Assembly: GCA_021160765.1 (NCBI GenBank)
Contig: JAGHBW010000060.1
Span: 1 to 7,390, forward strand
Origin: Thermoplasmata archaeon
GTDB lineage: Archaea; Thermoplasmatota; Penumbrarchaeia; Penumbrarchaeales; EX4484-36
Length of the DNA: 7,390 nucleotides
Direction: 5' to 3'
A program made the position numbers and the translations under genes. Within the stretch, counting starts at the first letter, position 1. Each line of letters begins with the position of its first letter. A model generated the notes under the pieces. That model was not told where the DNA came from. It made no database searches and saw only the letters and a program-made list of their open reading frames with translations. This document shows, piece by piece, positions 7,064-7,390 of the stretch.

Positions 7064-7122
7064 TTACCTTTACCGTCACTTCTTTTAGGCCCCTAGTGCT
7101 TATCATCAACTTGAATTCTCCC

Positions 7123-7133
7123 TTATATATTTT
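7123..7133 (-). promoter_or_regulatory. TATA box for the giant surface-protein gene
   Basis: The minus strand reads AAAATATATAA, a good archaeal TATA box. The predicted transcript start about 25 bp downstream is near 7102, leaving a leader of about 40 nt before GTG 7062. No other equally good box lies closer to the gene. Confidence 0.55.
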
Positions 7134-7174
7134 GATACATTATTTTAAGTTTATCACTGCTCACTCAGAGACAA

Positions 7175-7200
7175 AAAAATATTTTTCGCGGGAACTCCCG
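7175..7200. promoter_or_regulatory. Two adjacent palindromes between divergent promoters
   Basis: AAAAATATTTTT (7175-7186) is a perfect 12-bp palindrome, and CGGGAACTCCCG (7189-7200) is a 5-bp inverted repeat around a two-base centre. Both lie between the minus-strand TATA (7123-7133) and the plus-strand TATA (7219-7229), where a regulator could act on both genes. No regulator is identified and the sites could be chance. Confidence 0.25.
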
Positions 7201-7218
7201 ACGATTCCCATTCATAAC

Positions 7219-7229
7219 ATTTTTAAAAC
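7219..7229 (+). promoter_or_regulatory. TATA-like element for the right-edge gene
   Basis: ATTTTTAAAAC is centred about 25 bp before 7249-7250, which would give a short leader of about 12 nt containing the GGAGGG ribosome site. Spacing is as expected for archaeal TBP/TFB promoters. Confidence 0.45.
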
Positions 7230-7250
7230 TCCTCTTTCTACATCACAGTA

Positions 7251-7256
7251 GGAGGG
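7251..7256 (+). promoter_or_regulatory. Shine-Dalgarno GGAGGG for the right-edge gene
   Basis: GGAGGG lies five bases (ATTCC) before GTG 7262, an ideal position. It is the main reason for choosing this non-ATG start. Confidence 0.65.
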
Positions 7257-7261
7257 ATTCC

Positions 7262-7390
7262 GTGAGAGCCTTTCTTTCCCTGATTCTTCTGGTTCTCCTT
7301 TTGCCTGTAAGCGCCTCATATCCTTTACGTGTGAGTATGGATGGTGGGGGAGGGGGGGTAAGGCAGGAGGCCCCCCATCCTGTGATAAAC
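7262..7390 (+). CDS. Partial exported protein with signal peptide (runs off right edge)
   Basis: Starting at GTG 7262 the frame stays open for 43 codons to the right edge, so only the N-terminus is seen. It begins MRAFLSLILLVLLLPVSAS, a classic Sec signal peptide: Arg at position 2, a leucine-rich core at 4-14, and a Pro-Val-Ser-Ala region with likely cleavage after Ala18. No lipobox cysteine is visible. The early mature part reads YPLRVSMDGGGGGVRQEAPH, with a five-glycine run at 28-32, and is not a domain I recognise. The start is supported by GGAGGG five bases upstream and a TATA-like box. It is divergent from the giant surface-protein gene with about 200 bp between the starts, so the two may be co-regulated; that is inference. 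No function is assigned beyond export. Confidence 0.75.
   Translation, partial: MRAFLSLILLVLLLPVSASYPLRVSMDGGGGGVRQEAPHPVIN
7339..7380 (+). repeat. Strong inverted repeat within the start of the right-edge gene
   Basis: GGATGG (7339-7344), a bulged T, and GGGG (7346-7349) pair with CCCCCCATCC (7371-7380), a 10-bp GC-rich stem. The loop carries another run of seven G (7352-7358), which could pair with the same C run instead. It lies just after the signal-peptide codons. It may be only a by-product of glycine and proline codons. Confidence 0.5.

Noticed and set aside
7345..7370. A G-quadruplex at the right edge.
   Set aside because: Only three tracts of three or more G can be counted without overlap; the remaining runs are GG only, so a stable three-tier quadruplex is not supported.

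Overview
The window looks archaeal, most likely euryarchaeal and possibly Thermoplasmatota-like (lineage is inference). Three things support this: a clear archaeal purine enzyme (PurP), TATA-box-like elements about 25 bp before expected transcript starts, and a giant surface protein with CARDB-type repeats, a C-terminal membrane anchor and zinc ribbons. No rRNA, tRNA, CRISPR array or mobile element was seen.

Layout: three genes lie on the minus strand and one on the plus strand. At the left edge (1-117) is the 5' end of an unrecognised minus-strand gene with an acidic then proline-rich N-terminus. Next is purP (251-1324, minus), a complete ATP-grasp FAICAR synthetase of purine biosynthesis. 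Upstream of it, after a 143-bp gap with a strong hairpin and a TATA-like box, is one 1864-residue gene (1468-7062, minus) filling three quarters of the window. The last 200 bp or so form a divergent promoter region, then the first 43 codons of a plus-strand gene for an exported protein (7262 to the edge).

The giant protein is the main object of interest. It reads as an N-terminal signal or anchor helix, two copies of a beta-helix-like plus Ig-like module, eight CARDB-like repeats ending in a conserved Asn-Asn, one C-terminal transmembrane helix, and a cytoplasmic tail of three CxxC-x10-CxxC zinc ribbons split by a roughly 70-residue, almost pure glutamate linker. The large glycosylatable ectodomain suggests adhesion or envelope architecture. 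The cytoplasmic ribbons suggest an intracellular partner, but no function can be assigned from sequence alone.

The genes do not form an evident pathway. purP is a housekeeping enzyme, apparently with its own and possibly leaderless promoter. The giant protein and the divergent exported protein share an upstream region and may be co-regulated as envelope proteins. I found no proven new system; the best lead is the surface-to-cytoplasm zinc-ribbon architecture.
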